Origin: Chitinophaga filiformis
GTDB lineage: Bacteria; Bacteroidota; Bacteroidia; Chitinophagales; Chitinophagaceae
NCBI RefSeq assembly: GCF_021646545.1
Contig: NZ_JAKIRP010000005.1
Coordinates: 1-64,000 of the forward strand
DNA length: 64,000 nt
Reading direction: 5' to 3'
The first letter of the stretch is position 1. Each line of letters starts with the position of its first letter. A program made the translations under genes and the position numbers. This document shows positions 51,901 to 59,662 of this stretch, piece after piece. The notes beneath the pieces were generated by a model. It ran no database searches. It saw only the letters and a program-made list of their open reading frames with translations, and was not told the DNA's origin.

Positions 51901-52105
51901 TGAACCCATATCCGTCGAATCTGTTAATGCCATCATGCGTAGCAATCCACATAAATCCCTGATTATCTTCCAGGATATCATATACCGAGTTCTGGGATAA
52001 ACCTTCATTTACGCCATAAGAATCGAAAATGTAGGGCTTGTCCTGTGCGCTCAACACAGATACGGATAGGGTACATAGGAAAAATACTAATAAGGTCCTC
52101 GTCAT
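48992..52105 (-). CDS. Two-component regulator propeller sensor histidine kinase (HisKA_3 type)
   Basis: A 1037-residue sensor. A signal sequence ends at LSAQ. The large extracytoplasmic sensor is made of two propeller-type repeat sets with the recurrent FDSYGVNEGLSQNSVYDI and MWIATHDGINRFDG motifs of two-component regulator propellers. A Y_Y_Y domain follows (LEFTNPLKNKVQYKLDGADEDW). One membrane span (FRFLLLLLLLGVAYYF) precedes a HisKA_3 domain with phospho-His in ISSDMHDDLGSGL and a HATPase (NVVKHAQASEV, IKDNGKGFD, GLKNIQKRM). It lacks a receiver domain, so it is not a hybrid HTCS; the LuxR-type regulator downstream is the expected partner. The frame starts at 52123; ATG 52105 is chosen for a better signal peptide. 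Confidence 0.92.
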   Translation of the reverse strand: MTRTLLVFFLCTLSVSVLSAQDKPYIFDSYGVNEGLSQNSVYDILEDNQGFMWIATHDGINRFDGYGFNEYRFNPSLQERAGQGKGNLVVRNNNGGRALINRFALKGYKGYSLYRNRRHQLLLTHNYGISLYDEYKNSFESVLEDTTYENNGERDSGNKFRILGEDSVQHNLWVWRPAKGLYVLDDSTYAKKKVILYPKPMLQRGIAASAVYKDGNTIWMNFEPGELLAMNTQNMRLTTYCLPGITSHIVLRNLNSDTLIIASKGHLIIFNKKQNKYSDLSFDQRDPKDANFVPLCLELDLNGNIWIGGTDGVMIYNIKRNEIVNRIVSFNGSETRSWNVVTYLYRDAADNMWVGTDGDGIKKYSPNKKVFNLYRSPATTHNMVRAVYKHDDGKLYVGLLNDGLDIYEKGGKFLERIPGDEGKSIFPAKNLNAICREDFEHLWFHFSDMHIGLFNVHTRRFEDLTKYMKAIGLPPQEDIYPFVFKRTSGEVYFNYGRYLLQIVRGDRGGYKVAIVHEFPEEILTTYYEDFMGNKYVGTKVAAYVKKVGSTRWDLITLPPGTIVKSIAKRAGKELLLATSKGLFMLDEDNLRKKHYNSYDYPALINDYLYGVLLDEKDRIWVSHNKGLSQINPANDEITTYNYEDGLQSNEFNTGAFFKSVDGELFFGGIRGSNGFYPKDFRNNPSKPKVVIMRMEVLDKPYESDTALSLLRRIELPYNHNTIAIEFVPLEFTNPLKNKVQYKLDGADEDWVQAGAFRMARYTNLRPGTYTFNVRASNNDDIWNSTPTTLEITIRIPFWQSLWFRFLLLLLLLGVAYYFSTLYLDYKIRHEKLKLEKEQAVDQERARISSDMHDDLGSGLSTIRLLSEIAKRKITDTSQTKELERISEAAGELVDKMSEIIWAMNSSNDSLENLIAYMRSFAADFLEHAHITHQFYIPESIPNIKLSGGTRRNIYLAVKESLHNVVKHAQASEVVIQIEMHKNMTIMIKDNGKGFDQEKVRLFGNGLKNIQKRMQAVGGHADITSHHGTIVLLDIPLI

Positions 52106-52179
52106 CTGCGCCCGCGATTGCAATGCTTTTAAGTAATAGAGGTTATTAAAATACTGAGTCCACCATAACGCAGTGCTTG

Positions 52180-52187
52180 CAAATATA
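52180..52187 (-). promoter_or_regulatory. -7 box of the propeller sensor kinase gene
   Basis: On the minus strand TATATTTG matches TAnnTTTG exactly, about 57 bases before the first possible start codon. No clear -33 TTG was seen. Confidence 0.45.
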
Positions 52188-52262
52188 TAAATCTACCGCA
52201 CACTTTCTAATGATTTTGTATTTTTCTTCCTCCAATACATCCCATTAAAAACGCAAAAAAAT

Positions 52263-53324
52263 ATGTCCGGAAAAACTTCAGCAGCTACAGTCAAGGCTTC
52301 GCAATATAAAACATTCATTCTGACCCTGTTGTTACCATTGCTTTTTTCGCATGTAATGGCTCAGTCCGGATACAGCATTCATCCCCACGATCCCCCTCCC
52401 ATTAAAAGCATCCGGGGAATGAGCATGCCCGATAACGGTGTTATCTGGGTATCAGGCACGGAAGGCAAAGTAGGCCGTAGTACCGACCACGGCGCTCATT
52501 GGGACTGGATGACGGTACCCGGTTATGACTCCTGCGACTGGCGTTCACTGGTTGCCTTCAGCGACAAGCGGGCGCTACTGCTAAATGCCGGAGAACCTGC
52601 CCATCTGGTACTCACTACCGACGGCGGCGCTACCTGGAAAGAAGTGTACTCCAACCACACCAAAGGCATCTTCTTTGATGGTATGGCTTTCCGTAATGCA
52701 AAAGAGGGCATTGCTATTGGTGATCCCATCAACGGCAGGTTTACTATCATCCGTACAAAAGACAGCGGAAACACCTGGCAGGCCGATCCTTTTGAGGCGC
52801 TGCCGCTTGCGAAAGAAGGTGAAGCGATCTTCGCCGCCAGCGGTACGAGTGTACGTATTATGCCCGGCGGACAAGCCTGCTTTGTAACAGGTGGTACGAA
52901 TACTCGTTTCATCAGCGGATGGGAACGCTGGACGCCTATAGAGTGGAATTTCACACATGGTAGTCCGGGTACAGGTGCATTCTCTGTGGCTTTCGCCGAT
53001 AAGCAGCGTGGCGTGGCCGTGGGCGGTGATTATACTAAAGACACTGCCACCGCACGCAATTGCCTGATCACAAAAGATGGTGGCCGTACGTGGCAGGCTG
53101 TTGCCGCACCTCCCGGTGGTTATCGTTCCTGCGTACAATACATCGGCCATGATACATTCGTTGCAACCGGTACATCAGGTACAGATATTTCCGAAGATGG
53201 CGGTCTTAACTGGTATAAGATCAGTAAGGAAGGATATCATGTGGCTGGCATTGCTCCTGCCGGCAAACGTGTATGGCTGGCTGGCAGTAAAAAGCTGGCT
53301 AGTTTCGGCAGGTTCAAACTGTAA
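52263..53324 (+). CDS. Exported BNR/Asp-box repeat protein, Ycf48-like
   Basis: A 353-residue protein with a signal peptide (FILTLLLPLLFSHVMAQ). Repeated S/T-x-D-x-G-x-T/H-W Asp-boxes follow: STDHGAHWDW, TTDGGATW, TKDSGNTW, TKDGGRTW and SEDGGLNW, about one per 60-70 residues. This gives a sialidase-like or photosystem-assembly-factor (Ycf48)-like beta-propeller. No sialidase Arg triad or catalytic residues were identified, so an enzymatic role is not assigned. It is divergent from the sensor kinase gene, and GH31 lies downstream. Confidence 0.8.
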   Translation: MSGKTSAATVKASQYKTFILTLLLPLLFSHVMAQSGYSIHPHDPPPIKSIRGMSMPDNGVIWVSGTEGKVGRSTDHGAHWDWMTVPGYDSCDWRSLVAFSDKRALLLNAGEPAHLVLTTDGGATWKEVYSNHTKGIFFDGMAFRNAKEGIAIGDPINGRFTIIRTKDSGNTWQADPFEALPLAKEGEAIFAASGTSVRIMPGGQACFVTGGTNTRFISGWERWTPIEWNFTHGSPGTGAFSVAFADKQRGVAVGGDYTKDTATARNCLITKDGGRTWQAVAAPPGGYRSCVQYIGHDTFVATGTSGTDISEDGGLNWYKISKEGYHVAGIAPAGKRVWLAGSKKLASFGRFKL

Positions 53325-53631
53325 CAACCGTACATAATAAGGGGTGCTGCTAAAGCACCCCCGGAGAAAAATAGGTTAAAGCAAAAAGTACATTATTGAT
53401 TCTCAAGATAAGGTATACACGAATATGTTACATTGGTATTTTAGCGAATGTGTTAATTTTACCAGCAAACGATTAGTTAACAGCATCCAACGTAAAAGCA
53501 TGTGATAACAATATTTTTATCTAATTTGGGTGCTGACAGGGAATGGGAATCAAGGTGTTCACAACGGTGCTACAACTGTTATCACCGGTATCATATCCGG
53601 AACGTTGATTCGGGAAACTTAAAAGCCAATT
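53325..53631. other. Intergenic region before the GH31 gene
   Basis: A hairpin of GGGGTGCT and AGCACCCC lies at 53345-53366 or close to it, after the BNR gene stop, but has no clear T-tract. A near-match to the -7 box (TAATTTG, one base short in spacing) lies around 53520. No gene is seen in the remainder. Confidence 0.4.
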
Positions 53632-56025
53632 ATGCAAGTAACAACCTCATCGGGTAAATATTCGGCCAAGCACTATCCGGATATAATTAAAGAGTGGAAA
53701 AAAGAAGGGAACTACTTCTATTTTTATACATCAGAAACCATACTGGAAGTAAGGATCGTTTCAGATAAGATCGTTCGCTTCCGCTACGCAGCTGACGGTA
53801 ATTTTCAGAGAGATTTCTCTTATGCAGTCAGTGACCGGCTTGAAGAATCTCCGGTTAATTTCGGATTGCACGAATTCGAAGAGAATTTCGAAATATATAC
53901 AGAAGCTTTACGCATTTATATCTCCAGAGATGATATGCGCCTTACCATCACTGATCCCGAAGGCTTCATCATCAACCAGGATGAACTCGGATTTCACTGG
54001 CAGTATTATCTCCAGAAAGGTGGTAAGATTGTATACTGCAGCAAGCAGATACAGGAAGATGAATATTTCTTCGGAATGGGTGATAAACCTACTGATCTGA
54101 ACCTGCATGGCAAGCGCCTCGAGAACTATGGTACAGACGCATACGGCTTTCAGAAAGATACAGATCCCTTATACCGTAACATTCCTTTCTACTACGGTCT
54201 GCATCGTGGAAAAGCTTACGGTATTTTCTTCGATAATACCTTCCGCACCATTTTCGATTTCGGTAAAGAAAGAGAAAATGTGACAAGCTTCTGGGCAAGG
54301 GGCGGTGAAATGAATTATTACTTCATTTACGGGCCTGAATTGCTGAAAGTAGCAGAAGGATACACCAGCATCACCGGTACTGCAGAATTGCCTCCTTTAT
54401 GGGCCCTGGGCTATCAGCAATGCCGCTGGAGTTACTACCCCGACAAAAGAGTAAAGGAAATAGCCGCCGAGTTCCGTAAACGACAGATCCCTTGTGATGT
54501 GATCCACCTGGATATTGATTACATGGAAGGATTCCGCTGTTTCACCTGGAGCAAGGAAGGATTCCCTGATCCTGTGGGACTGATAAAAGAACTGTCGGCA
54601 CAGGGTTTCAAAGTAGTGGTGATCATCGATCCCGGTATTAAGGTAGATCCCGATTACAACATTTACAAACAGGGTATACAAAACAATTACTTCTGTAAAA
54701 GACAGGATGGTGCACTCATGGAAGGCGATGTATGGCCCGGCAAATGTGTGTTCCCGGATTATACGAATCCTGAAGTACGCAAATGGTGGGCTGGTCTCTT
54801 CAAAGAACTGGTGGACGTAGGTGTGAGAGGTGTATGGAATGATATGAACGAACCTGCCGTATTTGAAATGGGTACTTTCCCGGAAGATGTGCGCCACGAT
54901 TACGACGGAGAAGCAGTGAGTCACCGTAAGGCGCATAATGTGTACGGACACCTGATGAGTAAAGCGACCGCGGCCGGTATGAGGAAATACCTCATGCCTA
55001 ACAGGCCCTTCGTGATATCTCGTTCATGCTATGCAGGTGCACAACGGTGGACTTCCTTCTGGACGGGCGATAACGTATCCAGCTGGGATCACTTGTGGCT
55101 GGCTTCTATTCAGTGTCAGCGCCTCTCTGTGTCAGGGATTTCCTTTGCAGGAAGTGATATCGGTGGTTTTATCGGTGAACCTGATGGAGAACTGTATGTA
55201 CGCTGGATACAATTAGCCGTGTTCCATCCGCTGATGCGTACACACTCGGCCAGTAATGAAACCGGCTTCAATCAGGAACCATGGAGCTTCGGACCGGAAT
55301 TTGAAACAGTAGCAAAGAAATTCATTCAGCTGCGTTATCACCTGCTGCCTTATCTCTACACTACTTTCTGGCAATACAGCCGCTGGGGCACTCCAATGAT
55401 CCGCCCGCTCGCATTTGTTGCCCAGCATGATAAACAAACCTACGATCGTTCACATGAATTTATGCTGGGAGATTCCCTGCTGATCAGTCATGTGTCTGAA
55501 CAGGGTATGAAAGAGAAAGAAGTATACCTGCCGGAAGGACAATGGTACTATTACTGGAATGACCAGGTTTATAACGGCGGACAGGTTATCAAAATAGCCA
55601 CGCCGCTCGATGAGATGCCGCTCTTCGTAAAAGCAGGGGCAGTAATTCCGAACTATCCGAAGATCCAGCACGTAGATGAGCGCAACACAGAAGAGATGAT
55701 CTTACAGGTGTATTATTCTAATCACGAAACAAGCAGTTTTCTGTACGAAGATGCAGGCGATCATTATGGATATAAAAACGGTCAGTATAACGATATCCGC
55801 TTCAAACAAACATCAGAAAAAAATCGTTTCGCACTGCGTAAAAAATATTTCGGTCAGTACAACGCTGCATACAGAAGACATAACATACACGTACATGGCT
55901 TACCGTTCAAAGCGAAGGAATACATTGTGGATGGAAAGGCTGTAAAGCTTACTGCTGCTAACTTTGTGGGGAATGTGGTAAATATTGTAGTGGACAGGAA
56001 ATTTGAAAATATCATTATCAGGTAG
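53632..56025 (+). CDS. GH31 alpha-glucosidase
   Basis: A 797-residue enzyme without a clear signal peptide. The N-terminal beta-sandwich is followed by the GH31 barrel: FFGMGDKPTDLNLHGKR, WALGYQQCRWSYYPD, CDVIHLDIDYMEGFRCFTW. The nucleophile is Asp404 in WNDMNEPAVFE and the acid/base is Asp480 in WTGDNVSSWDHL. A C-terminal DUF5110-type beta domain is present. The family hydrolyses terminal alpha-glucosyl (or alpha-xylosyl) residues; exact linkage cannot be read here. Absence of a signal peptide suggests a cytoplasmic role in malto-oligosaccharide or glycogen turnover; glgB is encoded nearby, but on the other strand. Confidence 0.93.
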   Translation: MQVTTSSGKYSAKHYPDIIKEWKKEGNYFYFYTSETILEVRIVSDKIVRFRYAADGNFQRDFSYAVSDRLEESPVNFGLHEFEENFEIYTEALRIYISRDDMRLTITDPEGFIINQDELGFHWQYYLQKGGKIVYCSKQIQEDEYFFGMGDKPTDLNLHGKRLENYGTDAYGFQKDTDPLYRNIPFYYGLHRGKAYGIFFDNTFRTIFDFGKERENVTSFWARGGEMNYYFIYGPELLKVAEGYTSITGTAELPPLWALGYQQCRWSYYPDKRVKEIAAEFRKRQIPCDVIHLDIDYMEGFRCFTWSKEGFPDPVGLIKELSAQGFKVVVIIDPGIKVDPDYNIYKQGIQNNYFCKRQDGALMEGDVWPGKCVFPDYTNPEVRKWWAGLFKELVDVGVRGVWNDMNEPAVFEMGTFPEDVRHDYDGEAVSHRKAHNVYGHLMSKATAAGMRKYLMPNRPFVISRSCYAGAQRWTSFWTGDNVSSWDHLWLASIQCQRLSVSGISFAGSDIGGFIGEPDGELYVRWIQLAVFHPLMRTHSASNETGFNQEPWSFGPEFETVAKKFIQLRYHLLPYLYTTFWQYSRWGTPMIRPLAFVAQHDKQTYDRSHEFMLGDSLLISHVSEQGMKEKEVYLPEGQWYYYWNDQVYNGGQVIKIATPLDEMPLFVKAGAVIPNYPKIQHVDERNTEEMILQVYYSNHETSSFLYEDAGDHYGYKNGQYNDIRFKQTSEKNRFALRKKYFGQYNAAYRRHNIHVHGLPFKAKEYIVDGKAVKLTAANFVGNVVNIVVDRKFENIIIR

Positions 56026-56596
56026 TATACTGTTTCGATTATCTTTTTAATTATAAATCCCAAATTCTGCAGAGAATTTGGGATTTGTAGTTTTAACCCT
56101 ACACAAAAAAAAAGGGCACATTAGATTGAGATCTTAGTGCCTTTTCATAACCTATGCCAACTTTAGAGTTATCCAAAATTAACATGTTATAACTGATACA
56201 CAAAGCATATCAACGTCGTAAAGCCAAAATGAACAAAATGAACGAGCTAAAATTCAGTGAACAGATGAGTTCTGTTAATATCAGGTTACAAAATGATTCC
56301 CAGGAGATTAATAATTGCATTTCTTAACATCTCATTTACTTTCTTAATAAGTTAATTGGTGTCGTTCGTGCCCCATTCCCTACTTTCATGAGTGTCGTAC
56401 TCATGCTACAGTTTGTTAATACTACTCCACGATCATGATATTTATTGTGAGAATTTCCGCTGGCTAAAGCTGTTATACAATGGGTTATACTACGAATTTG
56501 GCATACGCGGCATAATAGTTGTGCCTACTCTCACGATTCGATTCTATTTCCTCCGTTAAATGGAACCCATTTTTTAACCTTTCAAAATTCATTCTT
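56026..56596. other. Long intergenic region between GH31 and the KGG protein gene
   Basis: This 571-base AT-rich region has no credible gene. It holds the GH31 terminator (56055-56086) and a second hairpin near 56110-56145 pairing AAAAGGGCAC with GTGCCTTTT around a loop of about 17 bases. No exact TAnnTTTG box was found before the KGG gene, so its promoter may use another sigma factor. The rest holds nothing that I can identify. Confidence 0.4.
56055..56086 (+). terminator. Rho-independent-like terminator after the GH31 gene
   Basis: A perfect 13-bp inverted repeat (AAATCCCAAATTC and its complement) with a 6-base loop lies 30 bases after the GH31 stop. The T-tract is short (GTAGTTTT), so its strength is uncertain. 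Confidence 0.65.
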
Positions 56597-56983
56597 ATGG
56601 CTGCAGAACAAAGCAATCAATTCACACAAGAACAGGAAAAACTGGAAAGGGATCAGATGCGCGAAACAAGAGATTCAGGAGCACATGCAGAGAACAAACA
56701 ATCAACTACATCCGAAGAAAAGAGTACTACAAACCGCAAAGATAAACGTGGTTTCGCATCCATGGATGCAGCGATGCAACGCGCTATAGCCAGTAAAGGC
56801 GGCCGCGCAGCGCATGCTCAGGGTGTTGCTCACGAATTTAACTCTGCTGAAGCCCGGGAGGCCGGACGTAAAGGTGGAGTAGCTGTCAGCAGAAACAGGC
56901 AGCACATGGCCGAAATCGGTAAAAAAGGTGGTGAAGCTGCTCACAACAAGAGGAAGAAGGATAATTCCAATTCGTCGGTGTAA
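56597..56983 (+). CDS. KGG-repeat stress protein (con-10/general stress protein type)
   Basis: A 128-residue hydrophilic protein. The first 55 residues are Gln/Glu/Lys-rich and probably disordered. Three Lys/Arg-Gly-Gly units follow: SKGGRAAHAQG, RKGGVAVSRNR and KKGGEAAHNK, each joined to an AREAG or AEIG helix, the KGG motif of con-10/GsiB-like stress proteins. These are commonly induced by desiccation, starvation or general stress. The frame extends 26 codons upstream to a non-ATG start, but ATG 56597 is preferred. A strong terminator follows. Confidence 0.85.
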   Translation: MAAEQSNQFTQEQEKLERDQMRETRDSGAHAENKQSTTSEEKSTTNRKDKRGFASMDAAMQRAIASKGGRAAHAQGVAHEFNSAEAREAGRKGGVAVSRNRQHMAEIGKKGGEAAHNKRKKDNSNSSV

Positions 56984-57015
56984 AAGCTACTCCCCATTCA
57001 ACATTCTCTTTCCTT

Positions 57016-57067
57016 AAAAAGGAATGCCTGGCATGCATTTCATGTATACCAGGCGTTCCTTTTTTTT
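57016..57067 (+). terminator. Rho-independent terminator after the KGG protein gene
   Basis: AAAAAGGAATGCCTGG pairs with CCAGGCGTTCCTTTTT (one mismatch) around a 17-base loop, followed by an eight-base T run. The T run is directly followed by the next gene's -7 box. Confidence 0.85.
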
Positions 57068-57074
57068 ATATTTG
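57067..57074 (+). promoter_or_regulatory. -7 box of the PAP2 phosphatase gene
   Basis: TATATTTG matches TAnnTTTG exactly and overlaps the end of the upstream terminator T-tract. It leaves a leader of about 25 bases to the TTG start at 57106. A -33 element would have to lie within the terminator hairpin. Confidence 0.5.
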
Positions 57075-57105
57075 TTGAATACTTTAATCGTTAAAACAAG
57101 CATCC

Positions 57106-57774
57106 TTGCAAAAACTAACTGCCAACACCCGACAGCTCTATCCCTTTCTCATTCCCTATCTCATTCTGCTTATCCTGGTTCTTGTCTTCAAAATACTATA
57201 TTCCAAAGAGGATATTTATTTCTTCATCAACGGACTTCACTTCCCTGCGGGTGATGTTTTCTTTCCGTACATGACTGAAGCCGGTAGTTCCGTCTCCGCT
57301 GTAGTGGCTTGCCTGCTCCTGCTTTTCGTCAGTTACCGCAGCAGTGTATTGATGGCCTCCAGCCTCATACTGACTACACTGATCAACGTACCGCTGAAGA
57401 ACCTGTTCTTTGCACCAAGACCCAGGCTCTATTTCGCCCAGCATACCCGCCCTATTTACTACGTGCCTGATGTCGAAGTACTGGCCAACAATTTCAGCTT
57501 TCCCTCCGGACATACTGTATGCGCGTTCACCATGGCTGTTGTACTGACATACATTACTCCGCGGAAAGCTTTCGGATACCTTTATCTCGTGCTGGCCCTC
57601 CTGGTGGCTTATTCCCGGATGTATATGAGCCAGCATTTCCTGGAAGACGTGACAGCAGGTTCTGCGCTCGCAACCATCGTTACCGTCGTATGGCTCTCCT
57701 GGTTTGATAACAGGCCCTTTTTCAGCGATCCGCGCTGGAATGGCTCCCTCAGCCGGAAGAGGAATGCTGCGTAA
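57106..57774 (+). CDS. PAP2-family membrane phosphatase
   Basis: A 222-residue membrane protein with about five to six spans. The PAP2 phosphatase motifs are KNLFFAPRPRLYF (K-x6-RP), NNFSFPSGHTVCAF (PSGH) and SRMYMSQHFLEDVTAG (SR-x5-H-x3-D), all catalytic residues being present. Substrates in this family include phosphatidic acid, undecaprenyl pyrophosphate and phosphatidylglycerophosphate. The start is a TTG at 57106; no in-frame ATG gives a full first membrane span, and the -7 box supports it. Confidence 0.9.
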   Translation: MQKLTANTRQLYPFLIPYLILLILVLVFKILYSKEDIYFFINGLHFPAGDVFFPYMTEAGSSVSAVVACLLLLFVSYRSSVLMASSLILTTLINVPLKNLFFAPRPRLYFAQHTRPIYYVPDVEVLANNFSFPSGHTVCAFTMAVVLTYITPRKAFGYLYLVLALLVAYSRMYMSQHFLEDVTAGSALATIVTVVWLSWFDNRPFFSDPRWNGSLSRKRNAA

Positions 57775-57792
57775 TATATACCGCAAATAAAA

Positions 57793-57817
57793 GCTCCCTG
57801 GCCATCGACCAGGGAGC
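57793..57817. terminator. Bidirectional hairpin terminator between the PAP2 and MORN-like genes
   Basis: A perfect 9-bp inverted repeat (GCTCCCTGG and its complement) surrounds a 7-base loop. On the minus strand it is followed by TTTTATTT, a better tail than on the plus strand. Confidence 0.7.
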
Positions 57818-57902
57818 CTGAAGATTTTCTTTACTGAGACCGTGTAACAGTTGCTTCACGCAAAGGCAGAATTCTTGTCTGCACAGTTCCTTCCAAACAT
57901 GC

Positions 57903-58508
57903 TTACGACTTGCCTTTCTTTTTCTGATGTGGCAGAGATGCCGGTGGTGGTGGCGGTGTTGCAGGTTTTGCAGTTGCAGGTTTTGCGGGTTCTTTTCCAA
58001 ATTCCTCTTCCGTGATCGGCTCGCCCCTTCTGTAATATTCTTTCGTCATCTTACCCTCTTCATCGTATATCTTCCACATCCCGTTCCGCTGAGAACTGCC
58101 ATCCCGTTTCACTTCCTCAAACCGCTCTTCTCCCGTAATAGGGTCTACGATCCGGTAATTGTCTATCTCTCCATCAATCCCCATTGCCACAAAAGATCCT
58201 TCAGCGCTTACCAGGCCATTGGAATAAAAATAACGGCTGTAGCCATTCAGCTGACCATGCTTGTAGGTTTCCTCTGCGATCAGCGCGCCGGATAAAGCGT
58301 ATTTTTTCCATACACCCTCCTTCAGGTTATCGACATAGGCCCCCTCCCAGGTATAGCCCGGTTCCCCGCGCACTTCGGGCATCTCCTCCTGCCATTCGCC
58401 CTGTTTGCGCTGCTGTGCGTCCACTTTGTTGGGCTTTATCTGCGGCATCTGCGCAAAAGCGGCCAATATCATGAACTGTAGAAATAAAAAAACACTCACT
58501 TTTCTCAT
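57903..58508 (-). CDS. Exported MORN/YwqK-like repeat protein
   Basis: A 201-residue protein with a signal peptide (MRKVSVFLFLQFMILAAFAQ). Short repeats of the form G-x-W/Y-x-x-Y/F-x-x-x-G follow (GEWQEEMPEVRGEPGYTWEG, KEGVWKKYALSGALIAEETY, NGYSRYFYSNGLVSAEG, NGMWKIYDEEGKMTKEYY), the MORN/YwqK type. The C-terminus is Pro/Ala/Lys-rich (KPATAKPATPPPPP). The frame runs on to 58556 but a -7 box at 58523-58530 would put transcription start inside the longer version, so ATG 58508 is chosen. Automated databases often call this family toxin-antitoxin antitoxins; nothing here supports that. Confidence 0.8.
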   Translation of the reverse strand: MRKVSVFLFLQFMILAAFAQMPQIKPNKVDAQQRKQGEWQEEMPEVRGEPGYTWEGAYVDNLKEGVWKKYALSGALIAEETYKHGQLNGYSRYFYSNGLVSAEGSFVAMGIDGEIDNYRIVDPITGEERFEEVKRDGSSQRNGMWKIYDEEGKMTKEYYRRGEPITEEEFGKEPAKPATAKPATPPPPPASLPHQKKKGKS

Positions 58509-58522
58509 AGGAATAATTTCAG

Positions 58523-58530
58523 CAAAAGTA
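58523..58530 (-). promoter_or_regulatory. -7 box of the MORN-like protein gene
   Basis: On the minus strand TACTTTTG matches TAnnTTTG exactly. It lies 15 bases before the ATG at 58508, implying a near-leaderless transcript and ruling against the start at 58556. Confidence 0.5.
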
Positions 58531-58535
58531 CTCAT

Positions 58536-58568
58536 AAAAAAAAACCGGCACAACAAACGTTGCGCCGG
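58536..58568 (-). terminator. Rho-independent terminator after the DUF4382 gene
   Basis: On the minus strand CCGGC-CAAC pairs with GTTG-GCCGG, each arm with one bulged base, and is followed by nine T residues, about 39 bases after the DUF4382 stop. Confidence 0.85.
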
Positions 58569-58606
58569 TACTCAAATCGTCTTTTTGCTTTAACCTCTTT
58601 TGGTTC

Positions 58607-59506
58607 CTATTTACTTAACTTAATGTCAGCTACCTTCGTATTATCACCCCGCTTCACGGTAATACCCGTGATGGTAGTGTCCTTATAACCATTTGAAGCA
58701 TTTACAAACAGATTGTATGTACCTGCTTTCAATCCTCTCACCTTATACTGCCCGTCTATCCAGGGTAAAGCATAGGATGTGTCCTTGTCGTTGTACACAG
58801 TGATCACAGGGAAAGCATCCCGTGGAGTAACCCTTCCGGAAATGCTGCCGGTCTGTTTCAATGTGAATACATGGAGCACAGGACGCAAAATGAACTGTCC
58901 CTGACGGGTCTGGATGATAGAACGGTCAATGTCAAAATCGAGCCAGAGGCGGAAATTCTTGTCAGAGAATTCTTCCCACTCGTCATGACGCACCTGGATA
59001 ACAATTTTTACCTGGCCGGAAGGTGATTTCAGCGGATAAGTAGTGCTGTCCTTCACAAGGTAGTTGTTGTCGCCCAGGGTGATCCTGATCTTTTTCACCT
59101 GGCCTTCAGGTACGATGCCGTCGCCCAGCAGCGTGTCAGCGCCATTGCGCAGGGATAATACATCATACACGCCGGCACGGATGCCAAGAGAATCCCACAC
59201 ATCGCAGTCATCCTTGTCACCGCGGTGGTCTTCCCACCAGCCGCAACGCTCGTAGTCATTGTCCCAACGGTCGTTGTCGTCATCCGCATCAGTCGTACAG
59301 GTATCTACCAGTACTTCCACTTTACGGATGTCCAGGAATACATTGTCGAAGTAACCCGGATCGTCAGCGAAATAAACACTTAATCTTTGTTGCCCTTCAC
59401 CAGGTGACATGGACGCGGAGTTGTCCTTCTGGCAGGCATGGAAAGCGAAAGCCAGCAATACTAATGCGGCTAATCCCCATCCGGTAGTTCGGAGATAGGT
59501 CTTCAT
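58607..59506 (-). CDS. DUF4382 lipoprotein with an acidic Trp/Cys-rich insertion
   Basis: A 299-residue lipoprotein with a lipobox Cys at residue 25 (AFHAC). The DUF4382 domain opens LSVYFADDPGYFDNVFLDI, with IRAGVYDVLSLRNG and ILRPVLHVFTL further on. Residues about 68-105 hold an unusual Asp/Trp-rich insertion with Cys70, Cys88 and Cys101 (RWDNDYERCGWWEDHRGD). The C-terminal 80 residues are a carboxypeptidase-regulatory-like beta domain (SGRVTPRDAFPV ... KAGTYNLFV). It probably lies at the outer face of a membrane; its function is unknown. Confidence 0.85.
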   Translation of the reverse strand: MKTYLRTTGWGLAALVLLAFAFHACQKDNSASMSPGEGQQRLSVYFADDPGYFDNVFLDIRKVEVLVDTCTTDADDDNDRWDNDYERCGWWEDHRGDKDDCDVWDSLGIRAGVYDVLSLRNGADTLLGDGIVPEGQVKKIRITLGDNNYLVKDSTTYPLKSPSGQVKIVIQVRHDEWEEFSDKNFRLWLDFDIDRSIIQTRQGQFILRPVLHVFTLKQTGSISGRVTPRDAFPVITVYNDKDTSYALPWIDGQYKVRGLKAGTYNLFVNASNGYKDTTITGITVKRGDNTKVADIKLSK

Positions 59507-59583
59507 AAAAAGAATGGTTTTGGTTAATAATACGCCCGCGTCAGTAGGATTGCTTCCCTGAGTAAGGGCAGTATTTTAGATGG

Positions 59584-59591
59584 CAAAAATA
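59584..59591 (-). promoter_or_regulatory. -7 box of the DUF4382 gene
   Basis: On the minus strand TATTTTTG matches TAnnTTTG exactly, 78-85 bases before the ATG. No -33 TTG was seen at the expected spacing. Confidence 0.4.
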
Positions 59592-59662
59592 AACAAAAGT
59601 TTAACAGAGAAAGAAAAACTGTTATATGTTTATAATCTCATCTTTGTCAACCACTTACATTC

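Noticed and set aside
48992..52105. Hybrid two-component system (HTCS) regulator of a polysaccharide locus
   Set aside because: The protein ends after the HATPase and has no receiver or AraC-type HTH; a separate LuxR-type regulator is encoded next to it.
52263..53324. Sialidase (GH33)
   Set aside because: Asp-boxes are present but no catalytic Arg triad or Tyr/Glu motif was found; Ycf48-like BNR proteins show the same repeats.
57903..58508. Toxin-antitoxin antitoxin (YwqK name)
   Set aside because: It has a signal peptide, no toxin gene beside it, and the MORN-like repeats alone say nothing about antitoxin function.
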